A model generated the notes under the pieces. It ran no database searches. It saw nothing but the letters and a program-made list of their open reading frames with translations, and was not told the DNA's origin. Shown in pieces: positions 36,201 to 47,900 of a DNA stretch of 64,000 bases; position 1 is the stretch's first letter, and the number at the start of each line of letters is the position of its first letter. The translations under genes and the position numbers were made by a program. Source of the stretch: Cryptomeria japonica (Eukaryota; Streptophyta; Pinopsida; Cupressales; Cupressaceae); assembly GCF_030272615.1 (NCBI RefSeq), contig NC_081409.1, forward strand, positions 619,551,255 through 619,615,254, given 5' to 3'.

Positions 36201-37435
36201 AGAAGAACTACAAAGTATATCAAATGGATATTAAATATGAATTTTTGAATGGACATCTTGAAGGAGAAGTTTACATTGAGCAACCTGATGGATTTTCTTT
36301 GACAGATAACAAAGATATGATTTGTAGGTTAAGGAAAGATTTGTATGGGTTAATGCAAGCTCCAAGAGCTTGGTATGCTAGATTGGATAAATATCTTTTG
36401 AAGATTGGTTTTTCTAAAGGTAATGCTGATAGCAATTTATATTATAAAGTAACTAATGATGACATCTTGGTTATAGAAGTTTTTGTTGATGATATAATCT
36501 TTGGAGGAGAAGATGGGTTATGTAAAGACTTTTCTATTGAAATGCAGCAAGAATTTGAAATGTCTATGATTGGAGAGATAAAATTCTTTTTAGGATTGTA
36601 GATTTCACAGACTGATAAAGGTATATTCTTGAGTCAATCTAAGTACTTAAAGGAGTTACTAAACAAATTTTGTATGGAAAATTCTAAATTGGTAAGCACA
36701 CCTATGACTACAAATGACAAATTATCACTAAAGGATGAATCTATACCTATTAATCTGACTAGGTACAAATCTATGATAGGAGGTTTACTATATTTGACAC
36801 AAACAAAACCTGATATTATGAATGCAGTATGTATTGTTTCAAGATTTCAGAGTAATCCTAAAGAAAATCATGAATCAATAGTAAAAAGAATTTTTCGGTA
36901 CTTACAAGGCACTACAAATCATGGCCTATGGTATCCTAGAGATGAAAACTTTGAATTATGTGCATACACAAATACAAATTGGGTAGGAGATGTAGATGAC
37001 ATAAAAAGAACCACCGGTGGAGAATTTTTTCTTGGAAGAAGATTAATTTCTTGGTTGAAAAAGAAACAAAGTTGCACATCTTTATCAACAATAGAATCAA
37101 AATATGTTGCAGCAGTAACTAATTGTACACAAGTATTATGGCTTAAACAAATGTTGAAGGACATAAAGGTAAAATGCAAGGAACCTATAACTATCTATTG
37201 TGATAACACTATGGCAATTGATATATTAAAGAATTTGGTACTACATTCTAAAACTAAACATTTTTCTATCAAACTAATTTTTCTAAAGGAGAATGTTGAG
37301 GCAAAAGAAGTAAAATTGGTTTATGTGAATACTTAAAAGTAGATTGCAGATATTTTCACTAAGCCCTTACTTAAGGAGACTTTTGAATATCTTAGAGATC
37401 GGCTTGGGGTCATACCCCCACTGGTAGAAACTTAG
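33298..37435 (+). pseudogene. C7 gag-pol
   Basis: Gag starts at 33298 and is open for 135 codons until a frameshift near 33700. A perfect 17-base tandem duplication (33847-33880) breaks the frame again. The knuckle at 34105-34146 is complete (CFNCNKIGHMASRC), as is the protease DSG (34408-34416). Integrase zinc region: WLWHKRLCHVNFNC ... VCKECQFGK (34770-34909), then a stop; the core has LIIDDYSRMCWVTFF, KCLRSDQGGEFTSKEF and GIFLGYSSKSKAYRC. RT has MDIKYEFLNGHLEGEVYIEQ and FVDD (Asp codons 36488-36493); the tether ORF 36629-37336 runs through RNase H (YTNTNWVGDVDD, IYCDNTMAIDI). The natural stop is at 37433-37435. TAG replaces Gln at LGLQISQ (36599) and in the PQQNG block near 35250. Confidence 0.95.
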
Positions 37436-37817
37436 ATAGTTGATGTTTTTCATCAACTGGTAGAACTAATAGAGAAATTTTTTACTCCGGATTTGATGAG
37501 GAGAGCTACTTCAAAGGGGGAGTAGTTGGTATACTGAATAAGTTGGTATTTTGTATTTGAGCTTGGTTTTTGTAATGCTTTGGCATTTGATGTCAAAGGG
37601 GGAGAGATTGATATGGAAAAACACAAGAAAAACACATGTTGCTCCTAGGGGGAGAGATTGTTATTTTGAGAGAGATTGATTACTCTCTATACTTGAATTT
37701 TGATTTCTGGTTTTGATCTCTTTTGGGAGATTGTTGATTTTTGGTATTTGGCATTTTTCTTTTGGCACTTTGATGGTTTTTCCATCTTGTGTTGCCATCA
37801 ATGCCAAAGGGGGAGAT
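37436..37817 (+). promoter_or_regulatory. C7 post-pol spacer with four polypurine tracts
   Basis: CAAAGGGGGAGTAG near 37512, TGATGTCAAAGGGGGAGAGA near 37589, AGGGGGAGAGATTG near 37648 and CCAAAGGGGGAGAT at 37804-37817, the last touching the LTR. No ORF lies here. Confidence 0.82.
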
Positions 37818-38864
37818 TGTTGGTGTTTTGGATATGTTGATATGGTTTTGTCATTGGTTTCAACACCTATTAACACTTATCAACTCTAGAGAATTGGCAA
37901 TGTTCACCGGCAAGCAAAGTGACTAATGCACAGTCACCGATATTACACCGACAAGATATATTGTTCACCGACACTTGGGGTGACATGGAAAATACTTGGT
38001 TATGTCAAAGAAATAATTTGGACACTTTGTCTTGGAGATTTATTCATTGGTATATTCAAGTTTGCATATTTGGTGTTACTGCCAAATAGGTCCAGGATAA
38101 GCACCGATAGGCTTATCTATTCTATATCAGCACGACATGCTAAGGAGATGATTTTGTTGTTATTGTAAATGCATTGAGTCAACATCATGCATCAGATATT
38201 ATTTTATTTGTAATTGATTTTATTGTAATCTCTTTTAGAACCGACCTACTAAAATTGGTCTTAGGTTATGGTATAAATGTAAGATCTCATTTGTAAAGAT
38301 CGATATGCGAATGTGAGAAGGATTATAATTTGGTATATGCGAGAATAAGTAGAGCTATACACACAGACATCATTTGAAGGTTGAAGGAAAGTATGAAGAA
38401 GGCATATCAGAGCTAAACTGGTACTGAATCTAGCATATGGAGATGCTATTTGGAGCAATACATCATTATTGGATTTAACCATCCAATTGTAGTCAGTGTG
38501 ACTCGTATTTGTGTTTGAGCAGTGAGCTCTAGGCTCTTGGCCTTTTTGCATGTGTAGACCCCATTTGTATACACATACTATCTGCAATAGTATCATTTGA
38601 TTGTGGGTAAGGTTTCCCACTGTTCTTTTTCCCCTTACAAGGTTTCCACGTACAAATATTGGTGTTATGTGTTGTGGATGTTATTGTCTTTCTATTTCAT
38701 GCATTAATCTTTACTGGTACTATAATTAATTGATAAACTATCTACCGACATAAAGTTTGGTTTACCGATATTAAGCATTAAGAGTGGTTAAGTTTTTTTT
38801 GGTTTGAATTTATTTGACAACTGATTCACCCCCGCCCCCTCCTCGTTGTCTCCGGGACCTAACA
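37818..38864 (+). repeat. C7 3' LTR
   Basis: 1,047 bp, TGTTGGTGTTTTGG to CCTAACA, with TATAAAT at 38272 and three ACCGAC words (37947, 37967, 38240). Confidence 0.94.
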
Positions 38865-38869
38865 TAGAC

Positions 38870-39261
38870 TAATTTCATGGTTGAGCAAGAAACAGAGTTG
38901 TACATCACTATCAACAGCAGAATCAGAATATGTTGCAGCAACAACTAATTGTACAGAGGTATTATGGATTAAACAAATGTTGAAGGACATAAAGGTAAAA
39001 TGCAAGGAACCTATAGCTATTTACTGTGATAATATGGCAGCAATTGATATATCAAAGAACCCGATATTTCACTCAAAAATTAAACATGTTTCTATCAAAT
39101 TTAATTGTTTGAAAGAGAATGTTGAAGCAAAAGAATTGAAATTGGTTTATGTGAATACTAAAGAGCAGATTACAGATATCTTTACTAAGCCTTTGCCCAA
39201 GGAGACTTTTGAATATCTTAGATAGCAGCTTGGAGTTCTACCCCCACCGGTAGAGACTTAG
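38870..39261 (+). pseudogene. C6 RNase H, C-terminal part
   Basis: Continues the C6 polyprotein after C7: LISWLSKKQSCTSLSTAESE, YVAATTNCTEVLWIKQML, IYCDNMAAIDISKN, then NTKEQITDIFTKPLPKE. One premature stop lies at 39223-39225, in the context FEYLR; the natural stop is at 39259-39261. The open stretch is well preserved, with the catalytic E, D and D positions still present, which agrees with a young age. Confidence 0.92.
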
Positions 39262-39579
39262 ATAGTTGATGTTTGTCATCAACCGATAGAATTAACAGAG
39301 AAATCTTTTATTCTGGCTTTGATGAGGAGAGCTACTTCTCAGGGTGAGTAGTTGGTATTTTGTATTTGAATTTGGTTTTGTATTGCTTTGGCATTTGATG
39401 TCCAAGGGAGAGAGATATCTATGGAAAACCACATTATCTTTTGGGAGAGATATTATGTATTTTGATTTCTGGTTAATGATCTCTTTGAGAGATTGTTGAT
39501 TTTTTATTTTGGGAATTTCTATTTTGGCACTTTGATGGTTTTTCCATCTTGTGTTGCCATCAATGCCAAAGGGGGAGAT
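39262..39579 (+). promoter_or_regulatory. C6 post-pol spacer and polypurine tract
   Basis: The tract adjoining the LTR is CCAAAGGGGGAGAT (39566-39579). Earlier tracts in this copy are decayed (CAGGGTGAGTAG near 39340, CCAAGGGAGAGAG near 39402). Confidence 0.8.
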
Positions 39580-40655
39580 TGTTGGTATTTTGGATATGTT
39601 GATATGGTTTTTTCATTGATGTCAACACTTGTTAATACTTATCAGCACTTGGAGATCTTTGGTTTTGTCCACTAGCATGTCAGTGACTTATGTGCAGTCA
39701 CCTGTATTTGGTTCACCGATAGGTTATATTGTTCACCGACAGGTTAAATTGTTCACCAACACTTGGAATGACTTGGAGACTACTTGGTTATGTCAAAGAC
39801 AATGTTTGGACACTTTGATCACTTGGTTTTGGCGATTTGGTTATTGATCTAATCGGGTTTGAATATTTGTTGTTACTGGCAAATAGGTCCAGGTTATGCA
39901 CCGGCAAGCATATCTATTCCAGATCAGCACAACATGTTATGGAGATGATTTGTTATTATTGTAAATGCATTGAGCCAACATGAAGCATCGCATATTGATT
40001 TATTTATAATTGATTTTATTGTAATATCTTTAGTGAGATGACCTACTCAATTGGTCTTAGGTTATGATATAAATGTAAGATCTCATTTGTGCGATTGATA
40101 TGGGAATGTAAGTAAGTGTGAATATGCAAAAATAAGTAGAGCTATACATGCAGACATCATTCAATATTGAAGGAAGGTTTTGAGAAGATAATCAAAGCTA
40201 AACCGGTACTAAATCTGACATATGAATATGCTATTTTGAGCAGTACATTTTCATTGGATTTAACCATCCAATTCTAGTCATTGTGACTCCCATTTTCTGT
40301 TTGAGTAGTGAGCTCTAGCCAGTTGGCCTTTCTGCATGTGCAAACTCCATATATTACACTCATCCTATCTGTAGTAGTATCATATGATTATGGGTAAGGT
40401 TTTCCATCGTGGTTTTTTTCCTTATAGGGTTTCCATGTACAAATATTTGTGTTATGTGTTGTGGATGTTATTGTCTTTCTGTTTCATGCATTAATCTTTA
40501 CCGGTACTGCAATTAACTAATAAAGCTGTCTACCGGCATAAAGTTTGGTTTACCAGCATTAAGCATTAAGTTTTGGTTAAGTTAATTTTGGTTTGAATTT
40601 ATTGGACAACTAATTCACCCCCCCTCCCCCTCTCAATTGTCTTCAGGATCTAACA
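39580..40655 (+). repeat. C6 3' LTR
   Basis: 1,076 bp, TGTTGGTATTTTGG to TCTAACA, followed by the TSD CCTCC. It carries a short extra repeat of the TTCACCGACAGGTT kind near 39710-39745 that the 5' LTR lacks. Confidence 0.94.
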
Positions 40656-40660
40656 CCTCC

Positions 40661-41280
40661 TAGTGGAAAACTGTAGTAGAGTAACATCCTATTGTGGATG
40701 TCGTCAATGATGTTCTTACATTAAGGGCTTCTTAGTCTCCTATTATTGATGATTTTGTAGTCCTTGATTTCCATATATTGGGCCTATTTCTCCTCATTCA
40801 AATAGTCTCTTTTGTTCTATGGGTGATGTTGGTATGTCTCCTCCAATTTTTGTGGTACTTTTTTAGTGATTGGGATTATTAGGTAAGCATTTCTATCCTC
40901 ATGTGCAAGACTCAATTGAGGCACAAAGAGGGTTTCCCATCCTCACTCTCCTATTTAAATGGATGTGGATAATGAAGTTTTCTAAACCATTATCAAAAAA
41001 TGGAAGTAGCATCTTTCAAAACATATTTTTGAGTCCCATGCTTGAGTCGAGAATATGACAAGCACTAATTATAGTTATTCTATTGTTTAGTATTTTTATA
41101 TTATTGTTTGTTATGGTAACATGACAACAATTGTATTGTCTCTTAACCTTTATGTGTTTATATCTCTTATTTTTATGCTTCAAATAATATTTTGATTATT
41201 TCTATACCATGTCACAACTCTAGAATCCTAACTTCTCCACGTAAATTTTCAAAATCATAAACAAAAATTGTAAAAGAATT
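40661..41280. other. Flank between C6 and LINE L1
   Basis: The continuation of the 26883-27312 sequence. It is AT-rich with no gene I can support; the 62-codon ORF at 40870 matches nothing I know. Confidence 0.45.
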
Positions 41281-41614
41281 ATTTTTTTGAAAACCAAGAA
41301 TTTTATCAAGTAGTTTTTGATAAAGATTAATAGCTTTTACAAGGACCTGAAACCCAGACTATTACAGACCAAGGCTAGTAGCCAACCAGAAAATAAACCT
41401 AAGCAAAACAGGGGACAAAACCCACACAGACCAAAAGCCAAAAAGTAAAATTAGTAGAGCCAAAAAATAGGGCAAAGAACTCAACTAAGAGAGTGCACCA
41501 ATTCAGTATTTTTCTAAATAATCCTCATGCTAATTTTCTCCAAATCCTCCATGACGAATTTGGAGGTTCCCCAGTCCTAGCTCTGGCTCCTAGTTCTAGT
41601 GCAAGGACCCAAGC
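41281..41614 (-). other. L1 3' UTR and tail
   Basis: Minus strand runs through AAAACTACTTGATAAAATTC and CTTGGTTTTCAAAAAAATAA. The seven-A run is the remnant of the poly(A)-like tail used in target-primed reverse transcription. No ORF. Confidence 0.6.
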
Positions 41615-43047
41615 TAGTCTTCCCACAAGAAACACTCTATCCACCCTTTGAGGCATTCTTTTTCTGCTTTTCCCCCATGGGAGAGTCACTGGCGATGCTT
41701 TTGGTTATATAGTCAACCATCATTACTATTGTTCATCGCCTCCCTACTGATTTCCATGAGATTGTTTAGGTTTTCCTTGATATCACTCACATACTCTTCC
41801 AACTTCTCAATTTTGCACTCATGAACGACCTTCATAGTTTCAACATCCTGAGATATATTCTAGATCATGCTCACGATCTTCTTAGTTTTACTAGGCCTAG
41901 GGGATTTCGTGAAAGTATCAATAATTCCCTTAACCCCATATTTCAGGGATCTAATTTCCTTATCCACCTACTTCCAGTAGTTCTTTTGACTTCTAGTAGC
42001 CTCCAAAAATAGATTTCCAACATCTTCTCCTCTTTTTTTCTTGCCTTTATTTTCCTTATTTACAAACCCCCATTTATCATTATCCACATTTGTGGGGATG
42101 TCCAACCTAATGTCAACTTTGGACCCACTAGATTTGGTTAATTTCATTTTCTTTTTGGTTGGGGGCTCCAGGTCTTGCATTTTCCTACTTCTAGATTTGA
42201 ACTTACTTGCCACCCACCTTGGAGGATTGGTTTTCCTGCTACTGTTAGTTCTCGGGGTCACCATAAGCTCCCCTTCTTTATTTGGTCTATAGTCAAGGTC
42301 CTCTATATCCTTGATGTCACACCAATCCATGGTAGTACCACTATCATTTTCATCCATCTTCATGTCAGAAATAAACTGCACATCACAGTTACAGGAGGAA
42401 ATGTGGGTTTTTTCCCTGGGGGAGGGTTTCACTTTACGAGCTTGGGCGTATTCCATAATCAACAAGATAAGCCCTTCATGAATCATAGGGTTATCCTATT
42501 TTTCAAAATGTTTAACTAAACTATTCTCCAAAGATGAAACTAAGTAGAAGGGGATGGAAATAATTCTACCATGCCTAAAATAATTTAAGATAGTAAAATG
42601 ATGCAAGAAAATGCTAGCATATCTACCATCCTCGGTGATGTACCTCATCATGAATTCCGCCATATCAGCCGAGAGGGAAATCATCTCTTTCATGTTATAG
42701 CCACCATCCACCAATTTCATAACCCTCTGTCATTTCTTTTCCTTATCATAAAAGGAAACAATAGCCTCGTCACCCAACTTCCTGTCTCTATAGAATTTCT
42801 TGCTTTTCATATCCAGACTAGTAATAGTGGCAACCAGGATTTTGTTGACTTGAAACTCCGCATAGAAAGCAATCATCACACCCTTATTCCAACCTTTGAC
42901 AAAACTTTTTGTAACAATAGCAGAATGACCATGCAGTCTCTCCAAAAAGGGCACCAGCCCACCATCAGAAATTTCCTCCCAATCTTCCTTATTCTTCTGC
43001 CACTTATCATAGGTCGAGGATTCAAACCTATTCTTTTGACCTCCCAT
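41615..43047 (-). pseudogene. L1 third ORF downstream of pol, unknown protein
   Basis: Starts MGGQKNRFESSTYDKWQKNK at 43047 and reads about 475 codons in one frame with few stops: after FYDKEKK (42730), after LVKHFEK (42496), and after QKNYWK (41968). The first 190 residues look globular and helical (WEEISDGGLVPFLERLHGH; KFYRDRKLGDEAIVSFYD; FTILNYFRHGRIISIPFYL). Next is an acidic then basic part (TMDWCDIKDIEDLDY; PPTKKKMKLTK, a nuclear-signal-like cluster), and a heptad-like tail (KIEKLEEYVSDIKENLNNLM). Plant LINEs normally stop after the RNase H, 163 bases upstream, so this is an addition. It could be a captured host gene or part of the element. Similar pine-type hypothetical proteins come to mind but I cannot verify that. 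Confidence 0.65.
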
Positions 43048-43209
43048 TTTGTAGCTTGAGCAATTCAAACAAGAAGACTCTAGAAAAACCAAGAGGAAAC
43101 AAAACCAAAAATAGGGCACACTGAAAGTTCTAGAACTTCTCAAAGTGGTAATAATTTGAAATACCACCCCAATGGATCCCCCATCCCATCATAATCTTTC
43201 ATCATTAAT

Positions 43210-44009
43210 TTAATTGGAAAGGCCAAATATCTCGACATCATTTCTTTCTAGGTCACACAAAGTTTTCTGGAAAATTTCCTTTACTCTCCACCATTTAACT
43301 GCCACGTTATCAACCGCCAAGTTGGCCAAATGATGCGTTGGTTTGTTTCCTTCCCAAAAAACGTGCAAGATCTTGAAATCCTCTATGTCGACAGTCATTT
43401 CAAGGCAATCCTTGATTAAATTTTAAATAGTCTAGCTAGGCACCGTACATCCCTTAATGCATTTAACAATGTTAGGGGAGTCACTTTCTAGCCAGACCCG
43501 TTTGAACCCCTCCTTGCTTGCCATGTGTATTCCTATGTAGGCAGTGATGGCCCCTGCAAAATGGTTAGTTTGGGTTCCCAAAGAGAGCACCACCATAGAG
43601 ACCAACAGACCCAAATCATTCCTCGCCACTCCTCCACATCTAGCTGGCCCGAGATTTTCTTTGGCTGCCCCGTGGATATTAATTTTGATCCACCCCAGAA
43701 GGAGTGGATTCCAAGAAACATTCTCTCCAATGTTTAATTTTATAAACAAGGATAGATATATTCTAGCATATCTTCCACCACTTGATAATATCCCATTCCT
43801 CCTAGCTAGACTCAAATGGAGGATCATTTTTCCTACTAGGACAGTAATTAAGAAAGTTTTCCTTAATAGCATTCCTTATTCTGATGTCCACAACAAGAGC
43901 ATTGGACTCCATACCTCTGAAAACCCTATTATTTATTTCCTTCGAAAAACCCCATGCAATGTGAGGTAGGGATAAATTCCATAAAATACCAATCGGATAG
44001 TTGTAATAT
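43210..44009 (-). pseudogene. L1 ORF2 C-terminus: RNase H domain
   Basis: Continues from 50251 across G2. It has the linker seen in plant LINEs (ILWNLSLPHIAWGFSKEINN) then the RVT_3 RNase H: GWIKINIHGAAKENLGPARCGG near 43690, LGTQTNHFAGAITAYIG, FKRVWLESDSPNIVKCI and FWEGNKPTHHLANLAVDN. The usual first catalytic Asp (INxDG) is His here, so the domain is inactive even where open. There is a frameshift or stop near 43800. The last sense codons precede the stop at 43210. Confidence 0.85.
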
Positions 44010-44801
44010 TGATGTAGGAGCATCCCTGGTTCACATCAATCTTGCATCAACCTAAAAACATTTCCTTTTCTGTTTGTTTTATGTTTGCAGTTTAAGTTTT
44101 CCTTTCTCTGTGTCCTGGTTTTGGCTCATTGGTTCCCGTGGAGTTGGATTCTACTTGAAGACTTGATCATCCTACTGGCTTTCTCACTGCATCTCATTTG
44201 GATCACTTTTTGACAAGATATCGCTATCAATTTCCTTGACAGATTCTTGTTACCTATTGTTCCTTTGTTACCGGTTGCCTGAGACCTATTCTAGTAATCT
44301 ATCGAAACACATTCCAAAGCTTGCGAAGCCTTGGACATTGATCTCGATGTTGCTTGGCATGTGGCTAACCTTCCGCATTTCATCCTTTGGATTTTTGGAG
44401 GAATCTCTTGGCGGAGGCCAACCTTATTCATTTTCCATGTTAGGTCTTGCTCTTCGGGTTTTGATCCTTTTTGGGCCAACAGGATCCTTTGGATCAATAT
44501 ATATATTTGTAATCATGCTTTAGAATGTAATGAATGAGAGAATCAAGGAACATCAAATAGATAGATTGTTCCTAGAAGATAGATCTTTTGATTCAAGGTC
44601 CCGATGTGACCTATTCTACCAAGCCTGTGTGTCGGTATGCTGTACCTTGGTTATTACCAGTTGGATGTAATTAACTTTCATGCAATAAGACTATCTGTTC
44701 TGTATCACCTCCATCACATCTGTGTGATTTCGATGTGTTTACTCTTGCTGATCAGTTTGGACTAATCTCCTTGACACCCCTCCACACTAGTGAGTGCTTC
44801 A
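44010..44801 (+). repeat. G2 5' LTR
   Basis: 792 bp, TGATGTAGGAGCATCC to GTGAGTGCTTCA. A TATATATAT run near 44498 in the context GGATCAATATATATATTTG is a TATA-box candidate, also present in the 3' copy near 49940. Confidence 0.93.
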
Positions 44802-44803
44802 AG

Positions 44804-44815
44804 TGGTATCAAAGT
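44804..44815 (+). promoter_or_regulatory. G2 primer binding site, tRNA-Met initiator
   Basis: TGGTATCAAAGT, two bases after the LTR. Initiator tRNA-Met complement with small changes (consensus TGGTATCAGAGC), usual for chromoviruses. Confidence 0.85.
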
Positions 44816-44900
44816 GAAGTTTGTTTTAGAGGTTGTGTGTCTTGAATCTTGTTGTAGGGTGGCAAATTGCGAATCCAACCTGCAATTGTAGAGGACTAGC

Positions 44901-47900
44901 ATGGATCAATAGCGCCGAGAGGAACTAGGAATGGTGGAGCGCATGGGAATGCATACCCTACTGTGATGGAGATGTTATGAGGAATAGCAGCCCAGTTAGA
45001 AGCCATGGAGACAACCCATAGAAGAAGCCGACATGTTAAAGATGTTTGAGAAGATGAAGGAGAAGAATCCCCAGCAGAACAAGTGAACCTATCGATAGTT
45101 GATCCGAAGGAGGAAAGGTTTTTAAGGGTTTTGAGTAGGGTAAACACTAAACCTCATTTTACCCCACTAGAATATGATGGGAAATTAGATTCTAAGAATT
45201 GATGGATTGGATCTCGGAGATAGAGAAGTATTTTGATTTTAAAAATACTGCAAAAGAGAGGAAGGTGAAGTATGCCTGTACCCAGTTGAAGGGTCATCCA
45301 TCTCTTTGGTGGGAGCACTTGCAAGTTGATAGGCAAAGAAGATGTAAAGAAAATATTAAGACATGGGATAGGATGATTGCTAAGTTAAAATCAAAGTTTG
45401 TCGCGGCAAATTATCAAGTAGATTTGTTCTGAAAGTTGCAAAATCTGAGATAGAAGGAACCTAGTGTGAGGGAGTACACCAAAGAATTTTACAAGTTGAA
45501 CATCAAATCCGGACATGTTGATGATGAAATTTAACAAATTGTAAGATATTTGAATGGATTGTGGATGTCTATACAAGATGAACTCGATATTATCAAATTA
45601 GAGAGTGTTGAAGAGGCTTACCAGTATGCAATAAAGGCTAAAGCAAAATTGAATAAAAGGCATGCGCAGAGACATAGAGGTAGAGGTGGAAGGTTTACTA
45701 GAGGAAGATTTAAAGGAGGAAGAGGAACCAATACAGATCAAAACAAGGAAAATGAAGTGAGCAAGCAAGGTAATTCATACTCGAAGGATGATAGAAATTT
45801 CTACTAGAGGAGACAACCAGATGGTTACCAGAATGAGAACTTTGGAAGACAAGACAAAAGGACATTCAGAGGAACCTGCTTTAAATGTGGAGGAGAAGGA
45901 CATCGTGCATTTGAATGTAAGAAGTCAGAGGCTACCAGAAGAGCGATAGTGATGGAAGAGAACCCCATCAGATCAGACAATAAACTAGAAGATGGAAAAC
46001 TATTGATGGTAGGAGAGCTTTATGTTATATTGGAGGAGATAAAGAACCCTTGCAGAGGAGGAACCTATTCAGGACCAGATGTAAGGTATCTAGTAAGTGT
46101 TGTAAAGTTTTTATTGATAGTGGTAGTTCAGATAATGTTGTTTCAAAAGAGATGGTGAATAAGTTGAAATTGGATAGATTGAAACACCCTAAGCCTTACC
46201 AGATAGCATGGATTCAGGAAGAACATAATTTATTAGTGAGTGAACAGTGTTTAGTAAAATTGAAAATTGGGAATTATCATGATGAAATTTTGTGTGATAT
46301 TAAGCCTATGGACATTTTTCATCTTTTGTTGGGAAGACCCTAGCAGTTTGATAGAAAGGCAATACATGATGGGAGGAGTAATACATACACTATTGTGGCC
46401 AATGGGATGAAGCAAACCTTGTTGCCTTTGGAGGAACCTTTGAAGAATGAAGTTTGTACAAATACCAGAATCTATCTAGTAGATGGAAGGAAGTTCATGG
46501 ATGGACTGAGACATGAGAATATATGTTTTGTCTTAATTCCTAAGAAGACTGACAAACCAGAACCAGAAGGAGAAAACTCGATAGAGATAAGAGATTTGCT
46601 AACAGAGTATGGGGACATCATTTCAAATAATGTACCTAATGGATTGCCACCTGTTAAAAGTATTAGTCATTGCATGGACTTAGTTCCCGAAGCCAGGTTT
46701 CCTAACAAAGATGCACACCGGTTAACACCAGTAGAGAATGAAGAACTCTGTAGACAAGTGCAGGAGCTATTGGAGAAAGATTTGATCAAGGAAATTCTGA
46801 GCCCTTCTGCAATACTAGTTGTATTAGCACCTAAGAAGAATGGAGAATGGAGGATGTGTACCGACTCAAGAACAATAAAAAAGATCATAGTGAAATACCA
46901 GTTTCCCTTTCCTGGGATGGATGACATAATGGATTATTTGAGCGGAGAAAAGTACTTTACAAAGATAGATTTGAAGAGTGGATATCATCAGATGAGGATT
47001 AGAAAAGGCGATGAATGGAAGACAACATTTAAGACAAATGAAGGATTATATGAATGGTTGGTGATGCCTTTTGGACTGACTAATGCACCGAGTACTTTCA
47101 TGAGGCTGTTGAATGAGGTCTTGAATAAATTCTTGGGTAAGTTTTTTATTGTGTACTTGGATGACATTCTTATTTTTCAGTAAAACAAAAGAGGAGCATT
47201 TGTTGCAGTTAACATAAGTTTTGTAGAGGTTGAGAGAAGAAAAGTTACTGATCAATATCAAGAAGTTCACTTTCATGAAGGATGAGATAGTCTATTTAAG
47301 ATTTGTGATATCTGAGGATGGTTTGAAGATGGACCTTGAGAAAGTGAAAGCCATTGTTGAGTGGCCTACACCAGAAAGTATTGGAGAGGTAAAATCATTT
47401 CATGGACTGGATAGTTTTTACTGGAAGTTTATCAGAAATTTCAGTTTAGTTTGTAATCCTATGACTGAGAGCATGAGGGGAGGTAGGATGGAATTCAAGT
47501 GGATTACTAGAGAAAACAAAATTTTTGAGTTGTTGAAACATAAATTTATTGAGCAGCCTGTGTTGTCTTTATTGGATTTCAATAAGGTATTTCAAGTGAA
47601 TTGTGATGCATGTGGAACAACAATAGGATAAATTTTGAGTCAAGAACGGAGAGCAATAGCATATTTCAGTGAGAAATTGAATGATACCCGAAAGAGATAT
47701 TCAGTATATGATCAAAAAATTTATGTGATAATTCAAGCCTTGAAGAAATGGAGACACTACTTGTTGCCTAAGGATTTTGTGTTGTATATAGATCATCAAG
47801 CTTTGCAATATTTGAACAGTTAGAGTAAGTTGAATTAGAAACATATGAGATGGGTAAAGTTCTTGCAGAAGTACACATTTGTGTTTAAACATAGAAGTGG

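Larger units (their letters stand above)
32197..38864 (+). mobile_element. C7: complete Ty1-copia element nested in C6
   Basis: 6,668 bp with LTRs 32197-33240 and 37818-38864, of the same family as C6. The duplicated target is CAGAC on the left (32192-32196) and TAGAC on the right (38865-38869), one transition apart. The C6 RNase H frame reads GSRL before and LISWLSKKQSC after, so the insertion point is certain. All element parts are present. Confidence 0.95.
27318..40655 (+). mobile_element. C6: complete Ty1-copia element containing C7
   Basis: LTRs at 27318-28374 and 39580-40655, TSD CCTCC on both sides (27313-27317, 40656-40660). The span is 13,338 bp, but 6.67 kb of this is the nested C7, leaving an element of ordinary copia size. 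Primer site, gag, protease, integrase, RT, RNase H, purine tracts and 3' LTR are all present in order. The RNase H is split by C7 and resumes at 38870. Confidence 0.95.

Noticed and set aside
42041-42519. Plus-strand ORFs opposite the LINE third ORF
   Set aside because: Codon pattern, length and element orientation favour the minus strand; these are shadows.
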